Part shown: in pieces, positions 20,951 through 32,633 of the stretch
How positions within the stretch are numbered: the first letter of the stretch is position 1
Layout of the letters: each line of letters begins with the position of its first letter
NCBI GenBank assembly: GCA_029379385.1
Contig: CM055617.1
Location: 6,200,001-6,264,000, forward strand
DNA: 64,000 bases
Source of the DNA: Quillaja saponaria
Lineage: Eukaryota; Streptophyta; Magnoliopsida; Fabales; Quillajaceae
Direction of reading: 5' to 3'
Notes under the pieces: generated by a model
Told to the model about the DNA's origin: nothing
Seen by the model: the letters and a program-made list of their open reading frames with translations, nothing else
The model's database searches: none
Position numbers and translations under genes: made by a program

Positions 20951-23287
20951 TCCTCAATACTTCACAATATAATGCTGAGATTTCCAATTCATTCTCGCAC
21001 TGGTTGTTCTACTAGCACAGAAGCTGATCCCATGATTGAGGGAAGTAGACGTAGCACAAGACAGAAGTAAAAAGTTTAGTGATGGAGAGGGAAGAAAGCC
21101 AAAAATTTCAGATGGAGGTTGATTTTCTACTACTTGGCAGAGGGAACAGGTGGAAGAGATATATTTCCACCTTGTCCCAAATATTTTTATACATCTATAA
21201 ATGAAAGGAAATGAAGCAAATGAGGAATAGATGAGAAATTGCATGCACGTAGCCCTACCCTTTTCTATTTCTGCAATTTAATCCATTCTTTATAGCAAGC
21301 ACCGGGGACAAAGATGAGCACAGTTACCTCGCTCCCAGTTTTTGATACCTAGTACCAATTTATCATCCTGATAAACCAAATCTTCAACACATGGTTATCC
21401 ATTATCCAGCACTCCTTCAAGATGCAGGCCGACTGGATACGTGTTTGGCATCACTTACCTGCATTGTTTTACTTATTTACACCAATAAAAGCATGATCTT
21501 ACTGTCCTAAATTATCCGATATTTAATGACTACATAGTATCATCATAAAGTGACCAGGTGTAAACTAGTGAAATTATGGTTCTGTATAAAACAGATTCCG
21601 CAAAGATCATATTGAATTTTGACTACAACAAAGTTCCTCAAAAGTCAATCACAATTTCTTGTCTAGAGCACTGATGAGATTGACACCACAAGCAATATCC
21701 ATTGCAAGGATGGAAAGATTTAACAAAAATAGTGGACATATTACAGTTACTCTTTATCAACTGAGAAACCCAGTAACAGGAGTTCTCTCCATCAGGCATA
21801 TCTTAGTTTCTTATAGGAGGCAATTATATTGTGAAAGGGCCAATTTTTTTGTCATATAACCTGTGATAGCATGGGCAATTCAAAAATAAAATCCTCTACC
21901 CTCTACCCTCTACCCTACCCCCTCCCCCCAACCCAACTAAAGCACCCAGTGCATGAACCAAATCAGTTCCAAGTATGAAACCTTCTTGGCCTTTAAGATT
22001 AAAAGCACATATAAGTTGATAACAATTCCTTTAAGATGCCGTTCAAAACAGAAGGTCTTGAGCCTAATTTTAATTTATTCCCCTGCATGTCATTGTCTTG
22101 ACATGAAAAATGGTACATGCCCTTGTTATATCAGTACCAAGATTATTATGTATCATTTCAAACCAGCTGTGACTTGCCAATCATCAACAATCACTTTTAC
22201 AATCATTATACTGAGGGAAGCCAAATTTTTTGGCCACTATATCAAAATTTCTACTTAAATTCAAACTGCAATCTCATATTAAGACTTCTGTAACCTATAA
22301 ATGGAAATCGTAAAAGTATGTGACCTAGTTCATGGAACATTATGGTTTGCCCTATGGGTATGGCTTACACTACTTGTGTTGGTACGAAATACAATGGGTG
22401 TGTGCCTTTCCTTTCCTTGATTTCATAGAATGTATTTAGGGTTGCTAATTTTAGTGAACTGGGGCAGTAACCCACCACATTCTAGGACAGGGTACCCAGA
22501 TTACAGCTCCATAGGTGTATTAGGTAACACAGTGCAATAATGTTGCCATATCTTAATCAACAATTTATCACACTATCACAATGATATGATAATTCAAGCA
22601 GATGAATTCTTCTCTTAGCAACAGCCAACATGAACTAGATGAAAGAGAAATCAGTCATCCGTTGAAAACTAACCATTGAACTCGTTTCCTAAGAATATTT
22701 CTCATATGGATGAGAAACTGTTCTTGAATAATCTGGTCACAGAATTCGGAATATGGAAACCATCACTGAAGCTCAACAACCCCCCAATCCCCCCCCCCCC
22801 CCCCCCCCTTTGCCAGTTAAATTAATTACCTGTTGACACTCATGTTTTATTGTTTCCCTACAAAAGTTTGGAGCTACAAAGTGATTTTTTTTTTTCTTTT
22901 GCTATTGTTAGTCTACAAGCAAGAGAAGCTACATACTTGGTTCCTTTCTCACCCTAGCAGAAATATGTCAAGCACTACAATGAGACTCAACATTTTCTGA
23001 ATAATACTAAATGAAACCGCAAACTGACATCACAAATAATGCATTTATAATTGAAAATCAGTAGCACAAACCATTTGTAGTGACCGGTTAACAAAGAAAC
23101 GAAGCACAGATTGTAGAGAAGCATAATGCAATGAAAAAAAAAGTTTAGCCCCATAAAGAAAAGAAATGAACAACCATCAAATTGGAAACCCCATTATTGA
23201 AATTCAACATAATGTCTAAAAGAGAGACTATGATTCGATAACCATAAACAAATCAGAAGAGAAAAGACCTAAATTTTGCAAATTTCC
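20951..23287. other. Intergenic region with poly(C) tract
   Basis: No supported coding gene. ORFs at 20954-21244 (minus), 21659-21859 and 21953-22258 (plus) lack domains. A run of about 20 C lies at 22789-22808, preceded by smaller C-runs, and CTACC repeats occur at about 21897-21920. The right-hand ~200 bases are the likely 3' UTR of the complex I gene. Confidence 0.4.
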
Positions 23288-23697
23288 TCATTTCTTGTAA
23301 CGAGCTACCTCACCGTCGTTGGGGAAGAAACCCATGATTCGACCCGCGGAATTCTGATATGCGTACATGAACCCACCCATCAACCCAATCAGACCTCCTG
23401 TCACCATAGATGGTCCCTTAATTCCAGGTTTAATCCCTAATAAAAAAAAACCCATTTCCATATAAGCAAACATCAAGCAAATAAACTAATTTGCAATTTA
23501 TAAGCAGACAAAGAGTTTCCGACAAGTAGAGAAAGAGAGATACCGGAGAGGTAGCCAACTGTGACTGAAACTCCGGTTATGGTAACAAACCGTAGGTAGT
23601 CGAGGGTGCTGAAATTACCAACAACTGTGGTGAAAGGAGGGTTCCGATCTATCACCGGGTACTCTGGTTTCGTCGACGCAGTGATGTCTGTATTCAT
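23288..23697 (-). CDS. Mitochondrial complex I (NADH:ubiquinone oxidoreductase) 20.9-kDa-type subunit
   Basis: Two exons, 23697-23544 and 23436-23288, joined in phase 1, encode 100 residues. The protein matches my memory of Arabidopsis At4g16450: start MNTDITA, then YPVIDRNPPFTTVVGNF, a hydrophobic stretch TITGVSVTVGYLSG, GPSMVTGGLIGLMGGFMYAY and the C-terminal FFPNDGEVARYKK. It is a small membrane-arm accessory subunit of respiratory complex I in the inner mitochondrial membrane. No cleavable presequence is evident. Length is normal and the gene looks intact. A CT-repeat tract (about 23734-23750) lies in the presumed 5' UTR. Confidence 0.93.
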
Positions 23698-24801
23698 CTT
23701 CCCTCCGTTTACCTGTCACCGGATCAGTCTCGCTCTCTCTCTCTCTCTCTCCCCACTAGTACAGTGTTGTACTATGAGCTTCTATTTCCTCTGCAGGTCC
23801 TTACGGTACAGTGCCTACCTGACAACAATTGATGAATGAAGATGGGCTAATGAGTTGGGCCTATGGAGTAAAATTCTTAGCTGACAGAATAGGATAGCCT
23901 TTCTCGGACGGTTTAAGGATAATTCCACCCAAAATGTATTCTCGAGTATTTATTTTTATTAATACTTAGATAAAATATTTGAATAATAAATTGTATAAAA
24001 ATATAACATTTCTTCTCCCTTCAATTTCCAAATGAATCCTTAAACTCGGGTTGACATGATAAGGGTGATTCTAAAAATAAAGGATAAGTTTAAGAAATTC
24101 AAAACTAGTGTCACCAGTTAAGTGAGTTCTTGGATTCACAGAAAGTGGGAGGGAGAGAAGAAGGAGACTGAGATGAAGACTTCTGTCAATTTTTATTATA
24201 TTCAAGATGCTCTTTAATACAATACCTAATACCATTTTATAAACTAATTAATTATTATCAAAATATAAAATTATTCTTACCCCCAATTCTACCAGTATCA
24301 TGACACTACTTAAGTTTGGAGCTACAACAATTTTTTTTTTGGTGCAATGGTTACTCCACAAGCAAGAAAAGCTACATATTTGGTTCCTTCCTAATTTCAA
24401 ATGGATGTGAAGATAAAACTCTCTAACCAAGTCTTCACGTAATGCATATCACATAAAATGGATGCGTAGAAAGGCTTCAACTGTCACACGACCTGCCTCC
24501 AAAATCACAAAATTTAGGAGTTAGGATTAAGTGACTAACAAAAGAAGAAGAAAATACAGAACTGTAAGAAGTTTCCTGAACCCCAAGCCCAACCCTTAAA
24601 AATAGTGGTTTCTAGTTCTTTTTACTCTTCACCCTTCTCATCAACTAAACAGTTTGTTTCATGATTAGTCTATAACATTCATACCATTTCTGCAATCTGC
24701 ACACATTTTCTCTAACTACAATTAGGCATTACCTGTTGTTTTACTCTCTTTTAAACTTTCCAGCAAGGTTTGGTACATAGTGCTGGCACCCGAGGAGCTA
24801 T
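23698..24801. other. Promoter of complex I gene and intergenic DNA
   Basis: Contains the (CT)n microsatellite at about 23734-23750. No further gene is seen. A 60-codon minus ORF at 24248-24430 has no domain. A block near 24312-24395 repeats sequence found near 22864-22950 (GTTTGGAGCTACAA..., CAAGCAAGA..AAGCTACATA..TTGGTTCCTT), indicating a short duplicated segment. Confidence 0.4.
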
Positions 24802-26612
24802 ATGGCAAGTGCAACTTCTGATCATATTGGAGATCTTGAGTCTCATCAAATAGAGTTACTTACAGTAAGTAAAGCTTCAATTGACACAGGGCGTATTCAT
24901 TGGCGCTTTGTTTTTTGTGTTGTAAGAGTGCACTGGTTTCTCATATCTATGGTAGACGAAGCCAATGAGGATCATGGAAGTTCTTCCTACAGTGTCATCA
25001 GTACTGATGGTGCAGGAGGTGCAGGAGGTGCAGTAAGTTCTCTTTCACTGGCAAGGAAATTACTTTGATTAATTTGACCTTAGACCAAGTCATCCTTGAG
25101 TGCCTCTATCACCAGCAGTTGATCATACATGATAAAGGGTGGCCTGCTCTGAGTTTTAATTAAGAATCTCAGAGCAGTCAGAAAACTAAGGACTGTAAGA
25201 ATATTGCCAGCAGTATGGTTTGAGTTCAGAAATGCATCTCCTGAAACATAGGCTTCAAGTGTCATTCATGTTTAATCATTCAATCTTCAAATTCTATTTT
25301 TTGGCATAACCAAATTATGCTTACTATCTCAGTGGTACATTGAAGGACTCAAGTATTACAGCAACTACTGAAAAACATGGATGAAAGGAAATGATCGTCA
25401 TTTCACCATACCATTGAGCATACGCAGACAAACATCTGGAAACCATTGCCTTCGCATACAAGCAGATCAATGTTCAATATTCAAACACTCGATGAAAACG
25501 ACTTAGTTTTGATAGGACTGCTAGGTTTGAAAAGCACATGTTGGATAGAAACAACAAAAGTGTTGAAGGCCTGTCAAAGTGCTGTAGTGTAGATTGAATC
25601 CCAACTTAGACACCTTGGTGCTTGGTGGTGAAACCTTTCAAAATCACTCGGATGAAGAAAGGATGGCAATAATAGATAACATCCCTATCATGGGTAATTC
25701 ACTACCCTCTGACAAACTCCTTTTGATACGATGCTTAAAAGATAAAGGCCACATAGTAGCAATGGTTGGAGGCGAAACAAGTGAAACTCCTGTGTTAAAA
25801 GAAGCTGATGTGGGTATTGCAATGGGAACAACGAGCAGTGGAATGATTAAAGAGAGTTCTGATATCATCTGGGATTTCAGTTTCAGTTTCTTGGTTGACT
25901 TCATTAGGACTGGAAGATGTATTTATAGTAACATCCAGAAGTACATCCAACTTGAGGTGACCATGAATATTTCAGGACTGCTGATAACCTTTATCACAAA
26001 ATTATCATTCGGTTATGCCCCAATAACAGGCATCAAATAGATCTGGTCAAATGTAATTATGACCTTCTTTGGTGGCCTTGCATTGTTGACAGCGTCACCT
26101 ACATAAAAACTGATGGTTTACTCATTGGTGAGATGAAATGAACCAAGACAATGTGGAGAAACATAATCAGTCAAGCTTTATATCAGGTTGCTACCCTAGT
26201 GACTTTAATTTAAAGGAAAGGCTATCATGGGTATAAGCAATGAGGTAAGTAAAACCATCATCTTCAATAGCTTTATTATCTGTCAGGTATTTAATCAAGT
26301 AAGTGCATGGGAGTTGAAGCAGAAAAAAGTGTTTGTTAAAATTTTTAGGTATTGGTTTTGGGTGGCTGTGGCTGCTATTATGGTCCTACATGTTGCTTTC
26401 AAGAGGTTGTCCATATAATTTCTGGCAATGCAAGGTTAACTTGGATACAATGGGGAGTCTCTTTCATTATTGGGGGTGGTATAATGGGCATTAGATTGGG
26501 TTTCCAAGTGCATATCAGTTTTCCACAGCGAGAGGTTGACAGCATCTGCACCTCCAGGATCCACTTTAGAGCTTCCTCTTATCAATGGGAATTACTAACT
26601 TCTAGGAGTTAG
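24802..26612 (+). pseudogene. Autoinhibited Ca2+-ATPase (ACA12/13-type) pseudogene
   Basis: Pieces of a plasma-membrane-type P-IIB Ca2+-ATPase occur in order but in different frames with stops. The N-terminal part (24802-25068) has a calmodulin-domain-like HWRFVFCVV. The middle holds DLVLIGLLGLK (about 25500-25535), then HSDEERMAIIDNIP, PSDKLLLIRCLKDKGHIVAM and KEADVGIAMG with KESSDIIW (25594-26040). Late transmembrane parts follow: IWSNVIMTFFGGLALL, IIFNSFIICQVFNQ and WIQWGVSFIIGG. The whole actuator domain, the phosphorylation DKTGT region and most of the ATP-binding domain are missing. The hinge motif TGDGTND is replaced by VGGETSE. In-frame stops lie at 26038, 26104 and elsewhere. It cannot make a pump. 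Confidence 0.88.
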
Positions 26613-27247
26613 AAAGGATAGGCATGTACAGTTCATGCAGCTTCAATATAGAAGGCCTTTAAGTTCGAATAACATTTTAACATTTCACTAGATGTATGTC
26701 TTTACTTAAAAAATGCTTAGCTATAGAATTTGGTTTCAGTTTACACTATAAAAAGTACAGACACTTTTCTATCCACGTGAGGGAGAAGAGGTTAGCATTT
26801 TCAGTAAAATTGTTATTTAGTTGATATGAAATTATAAGAAGGAAATTATCAATTAGCCCAAGTATATAGTTTTCAGAATAATGATAGTACTACTAAAAGA
26901 AACACTTATCCCACAAGTTTGGCGACATTCAAGTCAAAATAGTTCAGCTGAAAGAAGGGTTTCAACAAATAATAGGCATATAAACCTATTTTTGTCTGAA
27001 GTAATTTATCAAGAAGAGGGAAATATCCTTCATGTAAAAAAGTGTGCAACTTAGCATAAGGAACTTAATACTTACAGAGAGATGTATTACCTGAGCTTTC
27101 TTCACTTAAGTTGGAAGCGACTAAGAATTCACAGACAATGTTCTTGAGGCATCAATGAAAAGATTGAAGAAGACATTCTAAGCAAGATCATCTAGACCTA
27201 GAACCAAATTTCCTGTAGACATTTAGATAGTTGTTCCAAATTCATGT
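26613..27247. other. Intergenic region
   Basis: No gene is seen. The right end is the probable 3' UTR of the minus-strand PPR gene. Confidence 0.35.
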
Positions 27248-29170
27248 TCACCAGTAGTCCTTACAAGAGCATGAACCCTGGTCAAAATGATGAAAACGAT
27301 TTCTATCCCTCACTACAATTTTTCGATTGTAGACCTTTGAAATAAATTTGATGGCCAAATGACAATCATCGCATACACGAAGATTCTTAAAAATTCGAAT
27401 GGGGGTTGCAGGAGCTGTGCTAAGAAGCCCAAGTGCAATTGCCAACTTCTCACTGTGATAGGCTAATGCTTGCTGTTTTTCTTGTTCATCAAAATCTTGT
27501 ACAGTTGAATCTATTAATGGTTCATATCCAGCATGTTTTACTCTGTCAAGCACTTCAGCCAACATTTGATAAATCTCTTTAGATTTTGGATGTGATTTAT
27601 CCCCTGAAAGAAATTCATAAACTGCATTATCAACTTCAATTGAGCTGCTTCCTGGAAACTTCTGAATATTTACATTCTTCATCATCCTCCTCGTGTTCAC
27701 AACCCTGTCCCATTTCTTTGCTTGGGAATATATATTTGACACTAGCACAAAATTCCCATCCACATAAGGTTCCAATTCAAGAAGGTTTACAACAGCTTCC
27801 TCGGCTAATTCAACATTCTTGTGGATTCTACAAGCTCCAAGAAAAGCCCTCCACACAATCGCGTCTGGTGCAAAGGGCATACTCCCAATAAGTTCCCTAG
27901 CCTCTTCAAGTAGCCCTGCTCGGCCTAAAATGTCAATCATGCAACCATAATGTTCAATTTTTGGTGTAACTCCGTAAACACACCTCATTGATTTGAAGTA
28001 TGTCCGTCCCTGGTCAACTAGTCCAGTATGGCTGCAAGCACTTAATACACCTACAAAGGTGATATCATTAGGTTTAATTCCTTCAGTTATCATTTTGGAG
28101 AAATAATCTAGAGCAACTTCTCCTAATCCATGGTTTGCAAGTCCCATTATCATGACAGTCCAAGTAAAGATGTCCTTCGTATTCATACAATCAAATTTTT
28201 TTAGTGAATTATCTATATCCCCACACTTGGCATACATGTCTAGAAGAGAAGTCCCGAGCTTCATCTCTATATCAATTCTATTTCTCTGAATATATTCATC
28301 AACCATCTTACCCATGCCAAGGGCACCTAAATTTCCACAGGCGGACAAAACACTGATAATTGTGACCTTATCAGGCACCACATTAGCCAGTTGCATCTCA
28401 TGAAAGAGCCTCAATGCCTCATTAGATTGCTGTCTTTTCTCACTGGTAGTGTCAAAAGGTTTATGGGTTGACCCCATATCACCAAGTGATGCATACCCAT
28501 GAATCATGGTATTCCATGAAACCAAGTCTCTCTCAGGCATCTTATCGAATAGTTCATGTGCTAATTTGATCTCCCCAACTCTAATAAATTCAGCCAACAG
28601 GACATTATAGGAAACTAAATCAGGGTTATCCATTAAACTCAAAACCTTCCCTGCATCCTCTACACAATTACATTTTGCGTACATCTCAATAAGTGCAGTT
28701 TGAACGAACAAATCAGGACCAAACCCAAGTTTCACCACATAGGTATGTATCCTACGACCATTTACTGAATCAAATAACTTCCCACATGCCTGAAGAACCA
28801 ACGAAAGGCTAAAACTATCGACTAAAATGTCAGCTTGAACACGCATTTGGAAGAAAAGGGTAGCAGATTCTTTGGGGTTTTGAGCATTCAAGTAACCACG
28901 AATCATGGTATTCCAAATGAAGGTGTCTGGTAAAGAAATGGAATTAAATATAGAGCGAGCATAATGTAAGTCATTGGGTGAAGAAAGTGAAATAATTTTC
29001 CCCAACAGCTTGGCCTGGACAAAGCTGTTTAGGTGGAGAGAGGTTTTAATGAAAAATGCTTGGACTTGAAGGAAGTGTTTTGAGCTGGTACAGTTTTGTA
29101 GCAGAGACATAACACTATGCCCTCTTGTCTTTCTGGTGTACTGAGGAAGAAGCTTGGAGTAGAATCTCAT
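27248..29170 (-). CDS. PLS-class PPR protein with E and DYW domains
   Basis: A 640-residue intronless ORF. An N-terminal basic targeting-like segment is followed by PLS repeats (LPDTFIWNTMIRGYL, PDLVSYNVLLAEF, RDLVSWNTMIHGYA, KDIFTWTVMIMGLANHG, PNDITFVGVLSACSHTG). Then come the E/E+ motif (GSSSIEV, VYEFLSGDKSHP) and a full DYW deaminase domain. The zinc/catalytic signature HSEKLAIALG (HxE) and VCDDCH (CxxC) is present and the protein ends exactly in KDYW. Such proteins edit C to U in organelle RNAs. About residues 234-246, after the RDLVSWNTMIHGYA repeat, the sequence jumps from FDTTSEK to RQQSNEALRLF. The usual 'DVISWSSMI..Y' core of the next motif is missing, so one repeat is shortened without loss of frame. 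The specific editing site is unknown. Confidence 0.93.
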   Translation of the reverse strand: MRFYSKLLPQYTRKTRGHSVMSLLQNCTSSKHFLQVQAFFIKTSLHLNSFVQAKLLGKIISLSSPNDLHYARSIFNSISLPDTFIWNTMIRGYLNAQNPKESATLFFQMRVQADILVDSFSLSLVLQACGKLFDSVNGRRIHTYVVKLGFGPDLFVQTALIEMYAKCNCVEDAGKVLSLMDNPDLVSYNVLLAEFIRVGEIKLAHELFDKMPERDLVSWNTMIHGYASLGDMGSTHKPFDTTSEKRQQSNEALRLFHEMQLANVVPDKVTIISVLSACGNLGALGMGKMVDEYIQRNRIDIEMKLGTSLLDMYAKCGDIDNSLKKFDCMNTKDIFTWTVMIMGLANHGLGEVALDYFSKMITEGIKPNDITFVGVLSACSHTGLVDQGRTYFKSMRCVYGVTPKIEHYGCMIDILGRAGLLEEARELIGSMPFAPDAIVWRAFLGACRIHKNVELAEEAVVNLLELEPYVDGNFVLVSNIYSQAKKWDRVVNTRRMMKNVNIQKFPGSSSIEVDNAVYEFLSGDKSHPKSKEIYQMLAEVLDRVKHAGYEPLIDSTVQDFDEQEKQQALAYHSEKLAIALGLLSTAPATPIRIFKNLRVCDDCHLAIKFISKVYNRKIVVRDRNRFHHFDQGSCSCKDYW

Positions 29171-31094
29171 TGGGATAACAAATTACAGTTTGTTATGGGT
29201 CTCAGGAATCAGAAACTTGCATTGGAACAATGAGTAGTTTGGAATTTGGTCTTAATTTAGGGATAGCAATAATTTGATTTCTTGGTCAATCTAAGTTCGA
29301 GTTCGACCCCTTCTAATGTATTAAAAAAATTAAACATATATTCACTAGCTCTTTAATGAATTTGTATATTTATATTTATCCTAATTTATGTGTATATTTA
29401 TGATTTTTTTCTTCTTTTGTTGTTGGAAAAAAAAAGAAAGTACAACTTGGGCAAATGAAGCTCATCCAATCAAGTTCCAGTTCCAGTTAATCTTAAGTTT
29501 TGTTACTTGTTAGTTTTGGATGCATGAAGCCTGAAGGTTGTAAATTTCTTTTTCAGTTTGTGTATGCATCAGTTAACTAAAAAATTATCAGTTTAGCATT
29601 TTCTCATATCTCAAATTTCTATTGTGTGATAATCCATACAGAAACAGGACATCCTTAATGAATGCAAATGCAAAAACCAAGAGAAAGATCATAAGCATTA
29701 AGCATCATATTAAGCACCCTAACCCTAACAATATGGTCAAATTGTACATGACCATCTGTGTCAAACTGCCCCAAGAGGGTGTACAAGTAATTTGTTGACA
29801 TAAATTGTCCCTTCACCTCCTAGTAGATCCAACCATATACTTCTTATTGGACATGACATTTTGCTCTATCATGAAACTCAAAGTTACATATCATTATGGT
29901 AGAGATTTCTTTTACTTCATGCATAAAAATCAAAAAATAAAAATAAAAATCGCAAGAGAGTTAATTGATTGTTAAGAAGGCGTGTTTCTTTCATTGACTT
30001 TCATGAGTTCAAATTTCATAAAATTTTTAGTTTCAACATAAATAACATATTTTTGACCAAATTGAAAAATTAATTCACTTTTTTATTAGTGAGATACTGC
30101 ATGGAGCAAGAAACCGGCAAAGGTTTTATGATTAAAAAAATTTTATGCTCATATGATGGATAAGAATGAGCATTATAGTATTATAGTCCCGTTAAAATGT
30201 GAAATTCTGAATTTTATCTAACTCAATGGCCAATGAAACTTTTATTAGAATAGGAATTTCCATTGCATGCGTTGTCTATCACTCTATCTACGAGTCTATA
30301 TGTCATGTCAATGCCTTTCAAACTTCAAAGTTCTAAAAAGAAAATAATAGAAGAGGAGCGTTTGTGTTGTGTTGCACAAAAGAAGCATCCAATCCAGCAT
30401 TAGTGGCATCTGCAGCTTTCATTTCTTCATGCCATTTAAATCCAAAAACTTAAAGACAAAAACATAGATAGAGAGAGAGAAAGAATGTTGGTATGTTTGT
30501 CTTTGTCATACATAATTGTTCAACCAAAGCATAATGACCTCCTAAGATTATTCCCTCTTCTAAGCATTGTCTTTTTCCTCTCCCAACAAAGAGATAAAGT
30601 TTAAGAGAGGATTTGAATGAAGAATGGAAAAAATTTCAAAGTAAAATACAAAACAAAATTATATATATTTTTTATATCAAATCCAACCAAAGCCCACCAA
30701 AAAAGTCTCCACCATCTCCAAAGCTAAAAAGAGATTTTGGGACAATGTTTGGCAGAGCATCACCCAACTTATTATTCCTCCAAACACACCCTTCCATGTG
30801 CTAGTTTCAACATTCTCTTGGACTATCCTACAAACCCTTTTCTACTTTAGTAATGCTTTTGCCTCTCCCCCAACAAACACTAATTAAGCTAAAGAGCCTC
30901 CTTTAGATTGGACAATAAGCCTCTTCTTTTTGGATTTAGCAGCTTAGCTGCCGATTCTCATTCCTTTTTTATTCATAAAGAATTTCATCGAAATACTAAA
31001 TCTTCATGGAATACAAGTGAGAAAATCTTAACCACCATTCCACCACCCTATATATATATGATTTTCACACACACACACACACACAGAGTTAGCC
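29171..31094. other. Intergenic region and promoter of the small gene at 31.1 kb
   Basis: No gene is supported. Short ORFs (30613-30804, 30908-31114) have no domain. A TA-rich TATA-like tract (31050-31059) and a (CA)n microsatellite (about 31066-31085) lie immediately before the first ATG of the next gene. Confidence 0.4.
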
Positions 31095-31106
31095 ATGAAA
31101 TCCATA

Positions 31107-31535
31107 ATGGGTAGGGAAAGCCAAGACCCAACTTTGATTCAATATTCCTCAGTTGCTCTATTGCAGGAGAGGTTTAGGCAATTGCAGAGAGTGAAGGAGA
31201 TGAGAGAAGAAAGAGAGCTCTTGAAATTGCTCACTGAACATAAACAATTCAATTTCAATCCCTCTGTGAATTATGAGCCAACAAGATTGCACTTTCATCC
31301 TGAAATGATCATCATCCCACCACCTAAGTCATCTCCTCCCCACGTTTCTGTAACCCTTTGGCCAACCTTGTCCAGCACGCAAAAGAACAACTACAAAGGG
31401 CTTGAGAATTCATTTGCAACGAGATCATCATGCCCAACATGTCAGAGTCACTCTCTTCAGGTGTCATGGAAAAAGATGGATGGTTTTTGTGACTCTGACT
31501 CTGACTCTGGTGTTGACACTTCTCTTCATCTGTGA
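31107..31535 (+). CDS. Small uncharacterised plant protein with N-terminal coiled coil
   Basis: Single exon, 142 residues from ATG 31107; an in-frame ATG at 31095 would add four residues (MKSI). I favour 31107 because MGRESQDPTLIQYSS looks like the conserved start of this plant-only family. A charged helix, likely a coiled coil (LLQERFRQLQRVKEMREERE), spans residues about 19-44. The middle is Pro/Ser-rich. The C-terminus has a CPTC pair, an acidic Ser-Asp repeat and ends VDTSLHL, which resembles a short conserved tail. No enzyme motif, signal peptide or membrane segment is visible. I recall unnamed homologues but no known function. Confidence 0.75.
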   Translation: MGRESQDPTLIQYSSVALLQERFRQLQRVKEMREERELLKLLTEHKQFNFNPSVNYEPTRLHFHPEMIIIPPPKSSPPHVSVTLWPTLSSTQKNNYKGLENSFATRSSCPTCQSHSLQVSWKKMDGFCDSDSDSGVDTSLHL

Positions 31536-32078
31536 AAGTTTAAATAGCCCAATACTTCATTCTGGTAATGTAAAAGAGATGATTAGTTTATGTATTTGCA
31601 TGAAGCAATGATCAGTACTGCTTGTAATTATGAGAAATTTTGCTATTAGTCAGTGGTATAACAAATGAGAAGAGCCATCTCTTTTGGCTTCAGGGATAAT
31701 GATAAATTACTTTTTTCAGGTTTCTTTTCCATCTATAATTCTGATAGTCTAGTTTTAGTTATGAGTGCAGCAAGTTTTAGTTCCGGTCTTTTTAGCTTGT
31801 TATGAATTAATTGCTCAAGTTACAGAAAAAGAAAATCTTTTAACATCGTGCTAATAGGTGCACATGGTGATGGACATTGCTGAGAAGTAGGGGACTTGAT
31901 GATCAGATTGCTCTATGTGGTGTAAGACTAATTAGGGAGAACATCCTAATGTTGCCGTTACCGGCATAATAAATATAACATGCACAAGAATAAACCCATT
32001 TTGGTTCTCCCACTTAGCTGCAGCAATCACAACTTCTTTCCTTTTTTTTTTTTTTTTTTTAATTAGGTCAGCAGAACA
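31536..32078. other. Intergenic region between convergent genes
   Basis: Probable 3' UTRs of the flanking convergent genes. A T-run of about 20 lies at 32043-32060. Nothing else is seen. Confidence 0.4.
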
Positions 32079-32633
32079 CTAGAGATCAGCACCAGACTTA
32101 TTGACTGGCTCAGTTGCAACAGCAGGATGCATATCTACATTTTCACTATGTGGTACATTATCATACTCTATTACTGCATCAATTCCATGGCACTTGATCA
32201 AAGAGTTCAAGCAAATATTTGGTGCAGTAACTTGTGCATTATTAACGAAGAAATACCCTCTTCCACGGTTATAAATCCGAATCATCCTGTTAGGGATTCC
32301 TGAAGGAACAAAGGTCCCAGTTGGAAAATGAGCCAAATCATTGAAATTAAGAGGCATTGGAATTGAGTGTCTTAGCAAAAAATCCTCAATATGGTCAGCT
32401 GAAAGGGATAATTTTGATAAATCCCTGTCATTAGGCATAAAGAAAGTTAAATCCCAGTTTGCTTGTGATGTCTCATTCATCATTTGGAGCAGAATTGCAA
32501 ATCCATAATAAGCCTTTGATCTCATGTCCACTATTGCTGCATGTAAATCAGTGCGGTTGAAAGCGTGAACAGTGGATTGTGATTCTGTAACTCTGAAGAG
32601 GAAAAAAAGGATAAACAAATAAGGGAAACCCAT
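32079..32633 (-). CDS. Secreted FAS1 (fasciclin)-domain protein
   Basis: 184 residues from ATG 32633. A longer in-frame start at 32765 would put 44 residues ahead of a textbook signal peptide (MGFPYLFILFFLF), so I prefer 32633. A single FAS1-like domain follows. The H1/H2-type motifs are visible: AAIVDMRSKAYYGFAILLQM, WDLTFFMPNDRDLS, DFLLRHSIP, FPTGTFVPSG and CLNSLIKCHGIDAVI. The length and layout resemble the plant 'FAS1 domain-containing protein SELMODRAFT_448915' group, not the longer FLA arabinogalactan proteins. There is no clear GPI signal or AGP-type Pro/Ala/Ser region. It is likely a cell-wall or apoplastic protein; the exact function is not known. Confidence 0.85.
   Translation of the reverse strand: MGFPYLFILFFLFRVTESQSTVHAFNRTDLHAAIVDMRSKAYYGFAILLQMMNETSQANWDLTFFMPNDRDLSKLSLSADHIEDFLLRHSIPMPLNFNDLAHFPTGTFVPSGIPNRMIRIYNRGRGYFFVNNAQVTAPNICLNSLIKCHGIDAVIEYDNVPHSENVDMHPAVATEPVNKSGADL

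Noticed and set aside
21659..22258. Two plus-strand ORFs before the poly(C) tract
   Set aside because: Unrelated low-information sequences; no splice signals or family motifs.
25080..25265. 61-codon minus ORF inside the Ca2+-ATPase remnant
   Set aside because: Antisense to the pseudogene, no domain.
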